Assembly (NCBI RefSeq): GCF_040250305.1
Contig: NZ_CP158190.1
Span: forward strand, 5,178,001 to 5,242,000
Reading direction: 5' to 3'
Origin: Peribacillus frigoritolerans
GTDB taxonomy: Bacteria > Bacillota > Bacilli > Bacillales > DSM-1321
Length of the DNA: 64,000 nt
A program made the position numbers and the translations under genes. Shown one piece after another: positions 43,839-51,601 of this stretch. Within the stretch, counting starts at the first letter, position 1. Every line of letters begins with the position of its first letter. The notes under the pieces were generated by a model. That model ran no database searches, had not been told where the DNA came from, and saw only the letters and a program-made list of their open reading frames with translations.

Positions 43839-44060
43839 CTTGGATGTACGTTTCATCATTCTTTTTGATAACCAAAATCCCACTGTCAGGGATAAGGCAT
43901 CGACGATGATCAATAAGTTTGTATGCGTATAACCTTTATATGCGGAAGCTGTAATCAAGGCAACAGTTAAAACAAGGCCCACGACATTGTTATAGGTGAC
44001 TCTTGAAAATAGCATGACAAGTAGACAAGGAAGGAAAAGGGCAGAAAGAAATTTAATCAT
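43830..44060 (-). CDS. csbA: CsbA-like small membrane protein
   Basis: 76 residues, the same length as B. subtilis CsbA, with three hydrophobic segments (FLPCLLVMLF, VVGLVLTVALITASAYKGYT, NLLIIVDALSLTVGFWLS) and a basic tail. CsbA is a sigma-B-controlled protein of unknown function encoded just upstream of uvrBA, as here. I did not find a convincing sigma-B promoter before this copy. AAAGGAGATG precedes the start. Confidence 0.85.
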   Translation of the reverse strand: MIKFLSALFLPCLLVMLFSRVTYNNVVGLVLTVALITASAYKGYTHTNLLIIVDALSLTVGFWLSKRMMKRTSKSA

Positions 44061-44198
44061 TTTTTCATCTCCTTTATAAGAGAAAAATAGAGTAGTTTCA
44101 GTTTAAATGATTATCAAGTTTTTTGCCAATCAATTTCCCACTTGATTTTCAAGGCATCATCAGAAGAACATTCCACACATCCATCAATTATGCCCATT

Positions 44199-44242
44199 AA
44201 AAAAAGAGGCAAACCCCTTTAAAGGAAAGTTTGCCTCTTTTT
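44199..44242 (-). terminator. Intrinsic terminator of the catalase gene
   Basis: AAAGAGGCAAAC (44203-44214) and GTTTGCCTCTTT (44229-44240) with an inner CCTTT/AAAGG pairing, and T-runs on both sides. Confidence 0.88.
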
Positions 44243-44250
44243 TAGTCCAA

Positions 44251-45828
44251 TCAATATGGATCCGCTTCATGTCCTTTACTAACGGCGTCCTCAGGGTTAT
44301 CCGTCCCACCAAGTGGTTTTGAAGATTCCGTATGTTCAGAAGCCGAGGCCAGTCCCTCTTTCAATCTGCGGCCATACTCTTCATCGGCCTCTTCGGCAAG
44401 TGCTATCATTTTTTCCTGAATCCGCTTGTCGGCAGGAGCCAATGCCGCCACTAAATTGGAAATTAAATCGTCCTTTTCCCAATCCTCGAATTCACGGAAT
44501 GTTTCCCCGGCCTGTTTCGTATTGTTTTGGCGATCGATTGTCTCACGAACAAGTTTCCCTTCCACCATAGGTGTATACTCCTTGCCCGTCTGCTTAGCTT
44601 CTTTCAAGCCGCCGACAGTTGATGGTTCGTAGTTGATGTGGGGGCTTTGGCTGCCTCTGCCAACTTCATATTGCATCTGTCCGCCAGTCTGATTCGTGGC
44701 TGTTCGTTTCTTCGGAGCATTGATCGGCAATTGCAGATAATTCGCACCAACACGGTGACGTTGTGTATCGGAATAAGAGAATGTACGTCCCTGTAACATC
44801 TTGTCATCAGAAAAGTCCAGCCCATCCACTAGTACACCTGTGCCGAATGCAACCTGTTCGACTTCAGTGAAATAGTCTTCAGGGTTTTTATTCAATACCA
44901 TCGTACCGACATGCAGCCAAGGGAACTCATCTTTCGGCCAGATCTTCGTATCATCCAGCGGATCAAAATCCAACTCAGGATGATCATCATCACTCATGAT
45001 TTGTACGTTGAGATCCCATTCAGGATAGTCTCCGCGTTCGATCGCTTCATATAGATCCTGTGTGGCATGATTGAAATTCGTAGCTTGAATTTCATTGGCC
45101 TCTTGCTGTGTCAGGTTCTTGATCCCTTGTTTCGGTTCCCAATGATACTTGACAAGCACTGCTTTCCCTTCCTCATTCACCCATTTATAAGTATTGACCC
45201 CTGACCCCTGCATCATGCGGTAGTTAGCTGGTATGCCCCATGGGGAAAACACAAAGGTAACCATATGGAATGTTTCAGGCGAACTCGCACAAAAATCAAA
45301 AATCCTCCTGCCGTCCTGAATATTCGTGACCGGATCCGGTTTGAAGGCATGAATCAAATCCGGGAATTTCATGGCATCACGGATGAAGAAAATTTTCAAG
45401 TTATTGCCTACAAGATCCCAGTTGCCATCTTCCGTATAAAATTTAACGGCAAATCCCCTGGGATCACGTAACGTTTCCGGGGACGTCCCCCCATGAATAA
45501 CAGATGAGAATCTCACGAATACCGGGGTTTTTTTACCTTCTTCCTGAAAAACCTTCGCTCTCGTATATTTTGAAATAGGCTCGTCCCCCGCTTTACCGGT
45601 CGGAACAAAATAACCATGTGCACCTGCACCACGGGCATGCACGACCCGTTCAGGAATGCGCTCCCTATCGAAGTGGCTGATTTTTTCCAGGAAATCATAG
45701 TTCTCAAGTGTACTAGGTCCTCTGTTCCCTACAGTTCTAATACTCTGGTTATTCGTTACCGGGTGCCCTTGCCTGTTCGTTAATGTTTCTTTCGATTCAT
45801 CATTTGTTTTTTTAGATTTATCAGACAA
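44251..45828 (-). CDS. katA: Catalase (monofunctional heme)
   Basis: 525 residues from a TTG start ([20 protein letters not shown]). The distal His lies in [14 protein letters not shown], the Asn in [13 protein letters not shown], and the proximal heme-ligand Tyr in [18 protein letters not shown]. It dismutates hydrogen peroxide in the cytoplasm. The GTG-initiated frame 10 codons longer lacks a ribosome-binding site, while the TTG has GGAGGG at spacing 6. The acidic C-terminal tail ([20 protein letters not shown]) goes slightly beyond the core. No clear PerR box was found; the paralogue (KatA, KatB or KatX type) cannot be fixed. Confidence 0.92.
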   Translation of the reverse strand: MSDKSKKTNDESKETLTNRQGHPVTNNQSIRTVGNRGPSTLENYDFLEKISHFDRERIPERVVHARGAGAHGYFVPTGKAGDEPISKYTRAKVFQEEGKKTPVFVRFSSVIHGGTSPETLRDPRGFAVKFYTEDGNWDLVGNNLKIFFIRDAMKFPDLIHAFKPDPVTNIQDGRRIFDFCASSPETFHMVTFVFSPWGIPANYRMMQGSGVNTYKWVNEEGKAVLVKYHWEPKQGIKNLTQQEANEIQATNFNHATQDLYEAIERGDYPEWDLNVQIMSDDDHPELDFDPLDDTKIWPKDEFPWLHVGTMVLNKNPEDYFTEVEQVAFGTGVLVDGLDFSDDKMLQGRTFSYSDTQRHRVGANYLQLPINAPKKRTATNQTGGQMQYEVGRGSQSPHINYEPSTVGGLKEAKQTGKEYTPMVEGKLVRETIDRQNNTKQAGETFREFEDWEKDDLISNLVAALAPADKRIQEKMIALAEEADEEYGRRLKEGLASASEHTESSKPLGGTDNPEDAVSKGHEADPY

Positions 45829-46050
45829 AAAAATCCCTCCTCTGTTAATAAAATCCACAATACTACTATACTTTCCCCTATTCCCTATATTTCACTCCTC
45901 AATCTTCGAATTTAATTGTAATTAGTTAAAAAGTACTTTTCCCTATGTATCGATGAGCATATTTCTTGCCAATAACAACTGGTCTGAATCATATAATGAT
46001 AAGAAAGCTTTGAAGCATTTAGTAGAAAAATGGAGTGAGCATACCCATTT

Positions 46051-46080
46051 TTGTATATGTAAACAGCACACCATTATAAT
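46051..46080 (+). promoter_or_regulatory. Candidate promoter of the MMPL gene
   Basis: TTGTAT (46051-46056), 18 bp spacer, TATAAT (46075-46080) on the plus strand, about 38 bp before the start. Confidence 0.55.
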
Positions 46081-46118
46081 GAACTAAGGATAAAAAATCA
46101 AAAAGCGGGGTGCCTTCA

Positions 46119-48341
46119 TTGGACGAATCAATATTAGGAAGACTTGGCAGGATGATGACGGGAAAAATCAGTCGTTGGGTTGTCATTGCTGTATGGATAA
46201 TTGCAGCAATCGGATTAACCATCACATTGCCTGCCGTTAATGATCGAACAGCAAATAATGCCGCTGACTTGCCTGAAGACTCACCTTCCGTCGTGGCTGA
46301 TGAACTTATTAAAGAAGAGTTTCCAAATTCCTCTGGAATACCTGCCCTGCTTACATGGCATCGGGAGGGTGGACTGACAGAGGCCGACTTGGCCGAAATC
46401 CAGTACCTTTCCAAGGAACTGTCAGATAACCCATTGACGCAGCAATCTTTTTTACCGCCGCTTCATGAAATTCCGTTGCCTGCTCTTCAAGGATCGGTTT
46501 CTGAAGATGGAACGACTTTCGTACAGCCGCTTTTCTTTAAAGAAAAGACCGAGACTGAAATTCTTGAAAAAAATCTTGAAAGCATTAATGAAACAGTATC
46601 GGAACGCATTGGATCGGACCCATTCAAGGTCCCGACAGATTCAGATGAATTATCACTTCGAGTGACAGGCCCTGTAGGGATATCCGTCGATGCAACGGGA
46701 TTATTTTCGGGTGCTGATTTTAAATTGCTATTAGCGACCGTAATACTTGTACTTGTCGTATTATTACTCATTTACCGTTCCCCGCTTTTAGCAATCATTC
46801 CTTTAATCGGAGTAGGCTTCGCCTATATTGTCACAAGCCCGATCCTTGGATTCATGGCAGATCATGGTTGGATCACAGTCGATTCACAGGCCATTTCGAT
46901 CATGACCGTATTATTATTCGGTGCCGGAACGGATTATTGTCTATTTTTAATTTCTCACTACAGAAGTGAATTAAGAAATCATGAAAGCAAACGGAAAGCC
47001 ATGATCTCTGCATTCAAAGATTCATCAGGCGCCATTGCGATGAGCGGCCTTACGATCGTCATCTCGCTGCTAACATTGCTTGTAGCGAAATACGGAGCCT
47101 ACCACCGTTTCGCTGTACCATTCAGCTTGTCGATTTTAATCATGATGATGGCAGCTTTAACACTTGTACCGGCATTGCTTTCTGTATTCGGAAGGGCTTC
47201 CTTCTACCCAATCGTTCCGCGTACACCAGAAATGGAAGAAACACGGGCCAAGAAAAAGGGAAAAGCCGTCAAAAAGCATAAAGAAGGCCGCATCGGTAAC
47301 TGGATTGGTCATATCGTCACAACCAAGCCATGGACCGTCATTCTTACATGCTTGATCATCTTCAGTGTATTAGCTGGATATTCTTCACAAATAAAATATT
47401 CATATGATATTCTCTCTTCCTTTCCTGAAGATATGAACTCCCGTGAAGGCTATTCTGTCATTTCCGACTCGTACTCACCGGGCGAACTGGCACCAGCCAC
47501 AGTGGTTGTCGACACGGATGGTGAAGATATCGATTTAGCCCAGGCAATTGAAGGAATGAATATTGTTGAAAGTGTGGCCGATCCGGTCACAAGTAAATCC
47601 AATGAAGATCTGCAATCCTATGAGGTCAAATTCAACATCAACCCATATGATATCGAGGCAATTGATTCCATTCCGGAAATCCGCACAATTGCGGAGAAAG
47701 AATTGAAGGCCGCCAATATATCTTCCGTCGAAGATAAGGTTTGGATTGGCGGGCAAACTGCGACGCAATTCGATAAAAGGGATACCGTAAAAGCCGATGA
47801 ATTCATGATCATCCCGATCATCATCGTCCTGATTTCCTTGCTTCTTTTAGCCTACTTGCGATCTGTGACAGCAATGGTGTATTTAATGGGGACAGTCATT
47901 CTCTCATTCTTTGCAGCTATGGGCTTAGGTTGGATAATCCTGCACTATTTCATGGGTGTCGATGCCATAGAGGGGACGATTCCACTTTATTCTTTCGTAT
48001 TCCTTGTTGCACTTGGAGAAGACTATAACATTTTCATGGTTTCAAGTATTTGGCGTAAGAAAGAAACGATGCCAATCAAGCAGGCCATCAGAAAAGGCGT
48101 TGCCGAAACTAGCGGTGTCATCACTTCCGCCGGAATAATCCTGGCAGCCACTTTTTCCGTTCTAGCCACACTTCCGATTCAAGTATTGGTTCAATTCGGG
48201 CTCATTACTGCTCTTGGTGTGTTAATGGACACATTCATTGTGCGACCGTTCCTTGTTCCTGCGATCACCTCCCTGCTTGGCCGCCGTGCCTTTTGGCCAA
48301 GTAAAGTGACCGATCAAGAAGAGAAAGAACATGCCAATTAA
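46119..48341 (+). CDS. MMPL/RND-family membrane transporter
   Basis: 740 residues from a TTG start (MDESILGRLGRMMTGKISRW) chosen because GCGGGGTG lies 6 nt upstream; a GTG three codons earlier is possible. Two homologous halves each have an N-terminal helix, a large extracytoplasmic loop and about five further helices, typical of MMPL proteins such as YdfJ and YdgH. FGAGTDYCLFLISHYRSEL and ALGEDYNIFMVSSIWRKKE are the paired motifs in the membrane domain holding the Asp residues of the proton pathway. Likely lipid or drug exporter; substrate unknown. The context (catalase, YceI) gives no clue. Confidence 0.88.
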   Translation: MDESILGRLGRMMTGKISRWVVIAVWIIAAIGLTITLPAVNDRTANNAADLPEDSPSVVADELIKEEFPNSSGIPALLTWHREGGLTEADLAEIQYLSKELSDNPLTQQSFLPPLHEIPLPALQGSVSEDGTTFVQPLFFKEKTETEILEKNLESINETVSERIGSDPFKVPTDSDELSLRVTGPVGISVDATGLFSGADFKLLLATVILVLVVLLLIYRSPLLAIIPLIGVGFAYIVTSPILGFMADHGWITVDSQAISIMTVLLFGAGTDYCLFLISHYRSELRNHESKRKAMISAFKDSSGAIAMSGLTIVISLLTLLVAKYGAYHRFAVPFSLSILIMMMAALTLVPALLSVFGRASFYPIVPRTPEMEETRAKKKGKAVKKHKEGRIGNWIGHIVTTKPWTVILTCLIIFSVLAGYSSQIKYSYDILSSFPEDMNSREGYSVISDSYSPGELAPATVVVDTDGEDIDLAQAIEGMNIVESVADPVTSKSNEDLQSYEVKFNINPYDIEAIDSIPEIRTIAEKELKAANISSVEDKVWIGGQTATQFDKRDTVKADEFMIIPIIIVLISLLLLAYLRSVTAMVYLMGTVILSFFAAMGLGWIILHYFMGVDAIEGTIPLYSFVFLVALGEDYNIFMVSSIWRKKETMPIKQAIRKGVAETSGVITSAGIILAATFSVLATLPIQVLVQFGLITALGVLMDTFIVRPFLVPAITSLLGRRAFWPSKVTDQEEKEHAN

Positions 48342-48378
48342 TAAAGGTAGTAAGCTTTACTTTTCTTCATAATTAAAA

Positions 48379-48405
48379 ACCCTGTGCCCCATAAATGCAC
48401 AGGGT
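48379..48405 (+). terminator. MMPL-gene terminator hairpin (left copy of a duplicated pair)
   Basis: ACCCTGTGC (48379-48387) and GCACAGGGT (48397-48405), loop CCCATAAAT, 38 nt after the MMPL stop. A near copy lies at 48618-48644 beyond repeat copy 4. Confidence 0.75.
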
Positions 48406-48450
48406 TTGAGTTTGTAGACAAAATGGGTTTTACCTAAAATTTCAAAACAA

Positions 48451-48583
48451 ATTGATTGGAACTGGAACGGAAGGTGCGAGACTCCTGCCGGAAAAGCGCG
48501 TCGAGGGGAGACCCCGCAGGCGCAAGGCGCCGAGGAGGCTCCCGGACCGCCCGCGGAAAGCGATGCCTGGAGTTGAAATCGAC
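48451..48583 (+). repeat. GC-rich intergenic repeat, copy 4
   Basis: 133 bp bounded by ATTGATT and AATCGAC. It holds GCGAGACTCCTGCC, AAAAGCGCGTCGAG, GGAGACCCCGCAGGCGC, GCCGAGGAGGCTCC and GGACCGCCCGCGGAAAGCG, the best preserved interior of the four copies. It lies between the MMPL gene and the YceI-family gene. Confidence 0.88.
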
Positions 48584-48617
48584 GTTCGAGGTTTAATAAA
48601 CCTTCATAAAAACTGAG

Positions 48618-48644
48618 ACCCTGCACCCCATAAATGCACAGGGT
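48618..48644 (+). terminator. Second copy of the CCCTG...GCACAGGG hairpin
   Basis: ACCCTGCAC-CCCATAAAT-GCACAGGGT differs from the left copy by a TG to CA change that weakens the stem, and is followed by TTTTT. Confidence 0.65.
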
Positions 48645-48678
48645 TTTTCATGTTTTCAAAATTAAGGAAAACTTTCAG

Positions 48679-48707
48679 TTGACACTATTGCTTCCACCTC
48701 TTATAAT
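48679..48707 (+). promoter_or_regulatory. Consensus sigma-A promoter of the YceI-family gene
   Basis: TTGACA (48679-48684), 17 bp spacer, TATAAT (48702-48707): a perfect match in both boxes and spacing, so strong basal expression unless repressed. Confidence 0.9.
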
Positions 48708-48722
48708 TACATTAAGTTAAGA

Positions 48723-48740
48723 TATCTCAAATTAAAGATA
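48723..48740. promoter_or_regulatory. Candidate repressor operator TATCTCAAATTAAAGATA
   Basis: An imperfect 18-bp palindrome (7 of 9 arm positions) at about +10 to +27 of the consensus promoter. It resembles the TATCTCGAATTCGAGATA-type MhqR (MarR family) operator of B. subtilis. No regulator gene is nearby. Confidence 0.45.
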
Positions 48741-48775
48741 TATAAATTCAAGATTAATAATTAGGAGGAATAAGC

Positions 48776-49309
48776 ATGACAAATACAAAATGGTCAGTCG
48801 ACCCGACTCACAGTGCTATTGAATTTTCCGTAAAACATATGATGATCGCTAAAGTAAAAGGAAGTTTTAATAAGTTCGAAGCAAACATTCTAGCAAACCC
48901 ATTGGATCTAACAACTGCAGAAATCGATTTTACCGTTGATGTGGCCAGTATTGACACACGCAATGCAGACCGGGATAATCACTTGCGTTCCGCTGACTTC
49001 TTTGATGTAGAAAAAAATCCTACATTAACATTCAAATCAACAAAAATTGTGAAAACGGATGAAGATGAATACGATGTAACTGGAAATGTGACTCTTAATG
49101 GAATCACACAAGAAGAAACTTTCAGCATCACCTTCGAAGGCCAAGGAAAAGATCCATGGGGAAATGAAAAAGCAGGCTTTAGCGGAAAAGGTAAAGTCAA
49201 ACGCAGTGATTATGGTTTAACCTATAACGCGGCTTTAGAAACAGGCGGCGTACTGATCGGCGATCAAATCACGCTTACCATCGAAATCGAAGTTTCTAAA
49301 GAAGCTTAA
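48776..49309 (+). CDS. YceI-family protein (lipocalin-like isoprenoid-binding fold)
   Basis: 177 residues matching the YceI/TTHA0802 family: WSVDPTHSAIEFSVKHMMIA at the start, NADRDNHLRSADFFDVEKNP in the middle and SDYGLTYN with GVLIGDQITLTIE at the end. Relatives bind polyisoprenoids in a beta-barrel; in Bacillus most lack a signal peptide, as here. It has a strong promoter and AGGAGG, so abundant expression is likely under inducing conditions. Physiological role not established. Confidence 0.9.
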   Translation: MTNTKWSVDPTHSAIEFSVKHMMIAKVKGSFNKFEANILANPLDLTTAEIDFTVDVASIDTRNADRDNHLRSADFFDVEKNPTLTFKSTKIVKTDEDEYDVTGNVTLNGITQEETFSITFEGQGKDPWGNEKAGFSGKGKVKRSDYGLTYNAALETGGVLIGDQITLTIEIEVSKEA

Positions 49310-49314
49310 TTAAT

Positions 49315-49349
49315 AAAGAAGCAGCCATCTTTAGGATGACTGCTTCTTT
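49315..49349. terminator. Bidirectional terminator between the YceI gene and the permease genes
   Basis: AAAGAAGCAG (49315-49324) and CTGCTTCTTT (49340-49349) with an inner CATC/GATG pairing. It serves convergent transcripts. Confidence 0.85.
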
Positions 49350-49364
49350 CTACATTTACCGGAG

Positions 49365-50420
49365 TTACGAATTCCTCGTTTTATAAAGTAAATAAATGAA
49401 GTATGGTGCCCCGATGCTCGCTGTGAAGACACCAGCCGGTATTTCCAAAGGTGAGAATAGGGTCCGTCCAATCAAATCCGCCACCATGACCAGGATGCCC
49501 CCAAGCAAAGCTGAAGTGGGCAGTAAAACTCCAAAACTAGAACCAACAAGCCTTCTGGCCATGTGGGGGGCCATTAATCCCACAAAACCTATTCCTCCAG
49601 CAAAAGCTGTGGAACCACCAATCAAGGCCGTACTGATCATCAATAATGTAAACCGTTGTTTTTGGATATGTCCCCCAAGACCCGTTGCAAGGTCATCGCC
49701 TAGCTCCTGTAAATTAATATTTCTGGCATACAGGAAGGCGATTAACAGGAATAGAATCGTCCATGGTGCCAGAACAGCGATATTATTCCAGGTGGAGTTA
49801 GACACTGACCCCGTGATCCAGAGGTTTGCCTGGCTCGCTTGATAGACTGGGCCAAGGATCATCATCATCGTAGTGAGTGCTTTCATTAAAGCCATTACCC
49901 CAATCCCGATCAATACAAGCCTTATCGGGGGGACTCCATTTTTCCAGGCTAAGGAATAAACAAGTAAGGCCACGACTGTCGCCCCAATGAACGCAGCTAA
50001 CGGCAGCCAGTTGATGCTCACCGTCAATGAATGATTCTTATCGCTAAAAATGGCCAAGAATCCAACGACCGCCACTGTCGCTCCTCCCGTTATTCCCAAG
50101 ATATCAGGCGAAGCAAGTGGATTCCGAATCATCCCTTGAAGGATTCCGCCAGCTACAGCAAGGCCCATCCCCACCAACAGGGCAACAATTATTCTAGGCA
50201 GGCGGAAAGATTGGATGATAAGCCGATCGCTCTCCGCTCCCCCTCCGAAAAGGACCTGGAGGACACTTAGCGGATTTATATTCATTTCACCCACTCCAGT
50301 ACTGATCACAAACACTAGTGAAGTGACTACAAATAATAAGAAAATCACGATCATGGCTTTTTTATCCATCAAGAATGATATTTTTTCATTAAACAAACGA
50401 AAGCTCTTATATGACTTCAT
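49365..50420 (-). CDS. FecCD-type siderophore ABC transporter permease (second gene)
   Basis: 351 residues, polytopic. FecCD signatures: RLPRIIVALLVGMGLAVAGGILQGMIRNPLASPDILGITGG (shown in full only as family pattern RLPR...GLAVAGG...NPLASPD), FAGGIGFVGLMAPHMARRLVG and GVFTASIGAPYFIYLLYK. It forms a heterodimer with the neighbouring permease to import ferric siderophore. Similar to YfhA of B. subtilis; substrate inferred only from the binding protein. Overlaps the upstream permease by 4 nt. Confidence 0.92.
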   Translation of the reverse strand: MKSYKSFRLFNEKISFLMDKKAMIVIFLLFVVTSLVFVISTGVGEMNINPLSVLQVLFGGGAESDRLIIQSFRLPRIIVALLVGMGLAVAGGILQGMIRNPLASPDILGITGGATVAVVGFLAIFSDKNHSLTVSINWLPLAAFIGATVVALLVYSLAWKNGVPPIRLVLIGIGVMALMKALTTMMMILGPVYQASQANLWITGSVSNSTWNNIAVLAPWTILFLLIAFLYARNINLQELGDDLATGLGGHIQKQRFTLLMISTALIGGSTAFAGGIGFVGLMAPHMARRLVGSSFGVLLPTSALLGGILVMVADLIGRTLFSPLEIPAGVFTASIGAPYFIYLLYKTRNS

Positions 50421-51421
50421 CGACCGCTGAACCCCTTTCTAGCTATATAAATAAAGAATGGGGTCCCTATTATGGCTGTCATGACTCCGACCGGAACTTC
50501 TCGAGGCATCAGGATATACCTCGATATGACATCGGCTGCAATCAAAAGCACCGCCCCGAAAAGTCCAGAGAAGGGAATCAGCCAGCGATGATCGATGCCT
50601 ACTACGGAACGGGTAAGATGCGGAACGACGATTCCTATAAAGCCAATCGGACCCGCAACTGCCACTGATCCGCCAGCGAGCAGGATGATTGCCAGCCCCA
50701 GAACCAGCTTAAGAAAAACTATATTCAATCCAAGACCTTTTGCAACATCCTCACCCATGGACAACACATTCATTTTACCGGACATGATCAATGCAAGGCC
50801 CCAGCCTACGACAAGATAAGGCAGGACGGCAACTAAATTGTCCAGACTTCTACCGGAGACGGATCCGGCAAGCCAGAATAGGACTTGCTCTAAAAGAGCC
50901 TCATTGGAAACAAGAAGACCTTGTGTAAGTGAAGCTACCATGGCCGTCATGGCTGCACCAGCCAATGTCAGCTTCATAGGTGTCAAGCCGCCTCGTCCCA
51001 TGCTTCCAATCATATATATGCTTATCGCGGCTATGGCCGCCCCTATGAATGACAGCCATGTGAATACTTGAAGATTGCTTATTCCAAAAACGGTGACCCC
51101 AGTGACAACCGCCAATCCCGCCCCGGCGTTGACCCCGAATATATCTGGAGATGCGAGGGGGTTTTTAGTTAGCGTTTGCATTAACACCCCCGAAATGGCC
51201 AAACTTGCACCGATTGCCGAAGCGATCAGGGCCCGCGGAAGTCTGACTGATTGAATGACAATGTGTTCATTCGTCCCATTGAAATCGGTAAAAGCATCGA
51301 TGGCCATTTTCCATGTTGTATCTGTATAACCGTATACAATACTTGAGCACAGTAAAAACAGCAGCAAAAGAATGGTAATGAACAGCCCCATCCATTTCTG
51401 CCATGAATTTTTTAATAACAT
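50417..51421 (-). CDS. FecCD-type siderophore ABC transporter permease (first gene)
   Basis: 334 residues with the same architecture: SVRLPRALIASAIGASLAIS, NPLASPDIFGVNAGAGLAVV, GPIGFIGIVVPHLTRSVVG and GVMTAIIGTPFFIYIARKG. Similar to YfiZ of B. subtilis. Its promoter (TTGACA-18-TAAAAT) lies in the divergent region with the binding-protein gene and is next to a Fur box. No ATPase gene accompanies the pair, so a shared ATPase encoded elsewhere (YusV type) is expected. Confidence 0.92.
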   Translation of the reverse strand: MLLKNSWQKWMGLFITILLLLFLLCSSIVYGYTDTTWKMAIDAFTDFNGTNEHIVIQSVRLPRALIASAIGASLAISGVLMQTLTKNPLASPDIFGVNAGAGLAVVTGVTVFGISNLQVFTWLSFIGAAIAAISIYMIGSMGRGGLTPMKLTLAGAAMTAMVASLTQGLLVSNEALLEQVLFWLAGSVSGRSLDNLVAVLPYLVVGWGLALIMSGKMNVLSMGEDVAKGLGLNIVFLKLVLGLAIILLAGGSVAVAGPIGFIGIVVPHLTRSVVGIDHRWLIPFSGLFGAVLLIAADVISRYILMPREVPVGVMTAIIGTPFFIYIARKGFSGR

Positions 51422-51457
51422 ATCCAGTTACCTTTCCAATCACGTTTGTATAGTAAT

Positions 51458-51487
51458 ATTTTACTGGTCTAAACAGGATTATGTCAA
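51458..51487 (-). promoter_or_regulatory. Permease operon promoter
   Basis: TTGACA (51482-51487), 18 bp spacer, TAAAAT (51458-51463) on the minus strand; a Fur-like box lies 7 bp upstream. Confidence 0.65.
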
Positions 51488-51493
51488 CGAATT

Positions 51494-51508
51494 TGAGAAT
51501 CATTTTCA
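51494..51508. promoter_or_regulatory. Fur box 1
   Basis: TGAGAATCATTTTCA matches the 7-1-7 Fur consensus TGATAATNATTATCA at all but two positions. It lies between the two divergent promoters and next to the permease -35. Confidence 0.75.
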
Positions 51509-51516
51509 ATTATATA

Positions 51517-51545
51517 TTGACAGAAAAGTATATTCATTTTATGAT
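51517..51545 (+). promoter_or_regulatory. Binding-protein gene promoter
   Basis: TTGACA (51517-51522), 17 bp spacer, TATGAT (51540-51545) on the plus strand; Fur box 2 covers the start-site region. Confidence 0.7.
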
Positions 51546-51558
51546 GATGCTGTTAAGT

Positions 51559-51577
51559 GCGAATGATTATCATTTGC
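51559..51577. promoter_or_regulatory. Fur box 2
   Basis: GCGAATGATTATCATTTGC matches 15 of 19 positions of the classical GATAATGATTATCATTATC Fur box, with a perfect AATGATTATCATT core. Its position over the start region suits iron-dependent repression. Confidence 0.85.
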
Positions 51578-51601
51578 CGGAAAATTGGGAGGGATACATA
51601 G

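Noticed and set aside
44061..44130. Sigma-B promoter for csbA
   Set aside because: Expected from B. subtilis, but no GTTT-N12-15-GGGTAT arrangement is present in the correct orientation.
45860..46020. PerR box upstream of katA
   Set aside because: TTAATTGTAATTA-like sequence exists but does not fit TTATAATNATTATAA well enough to support a call.
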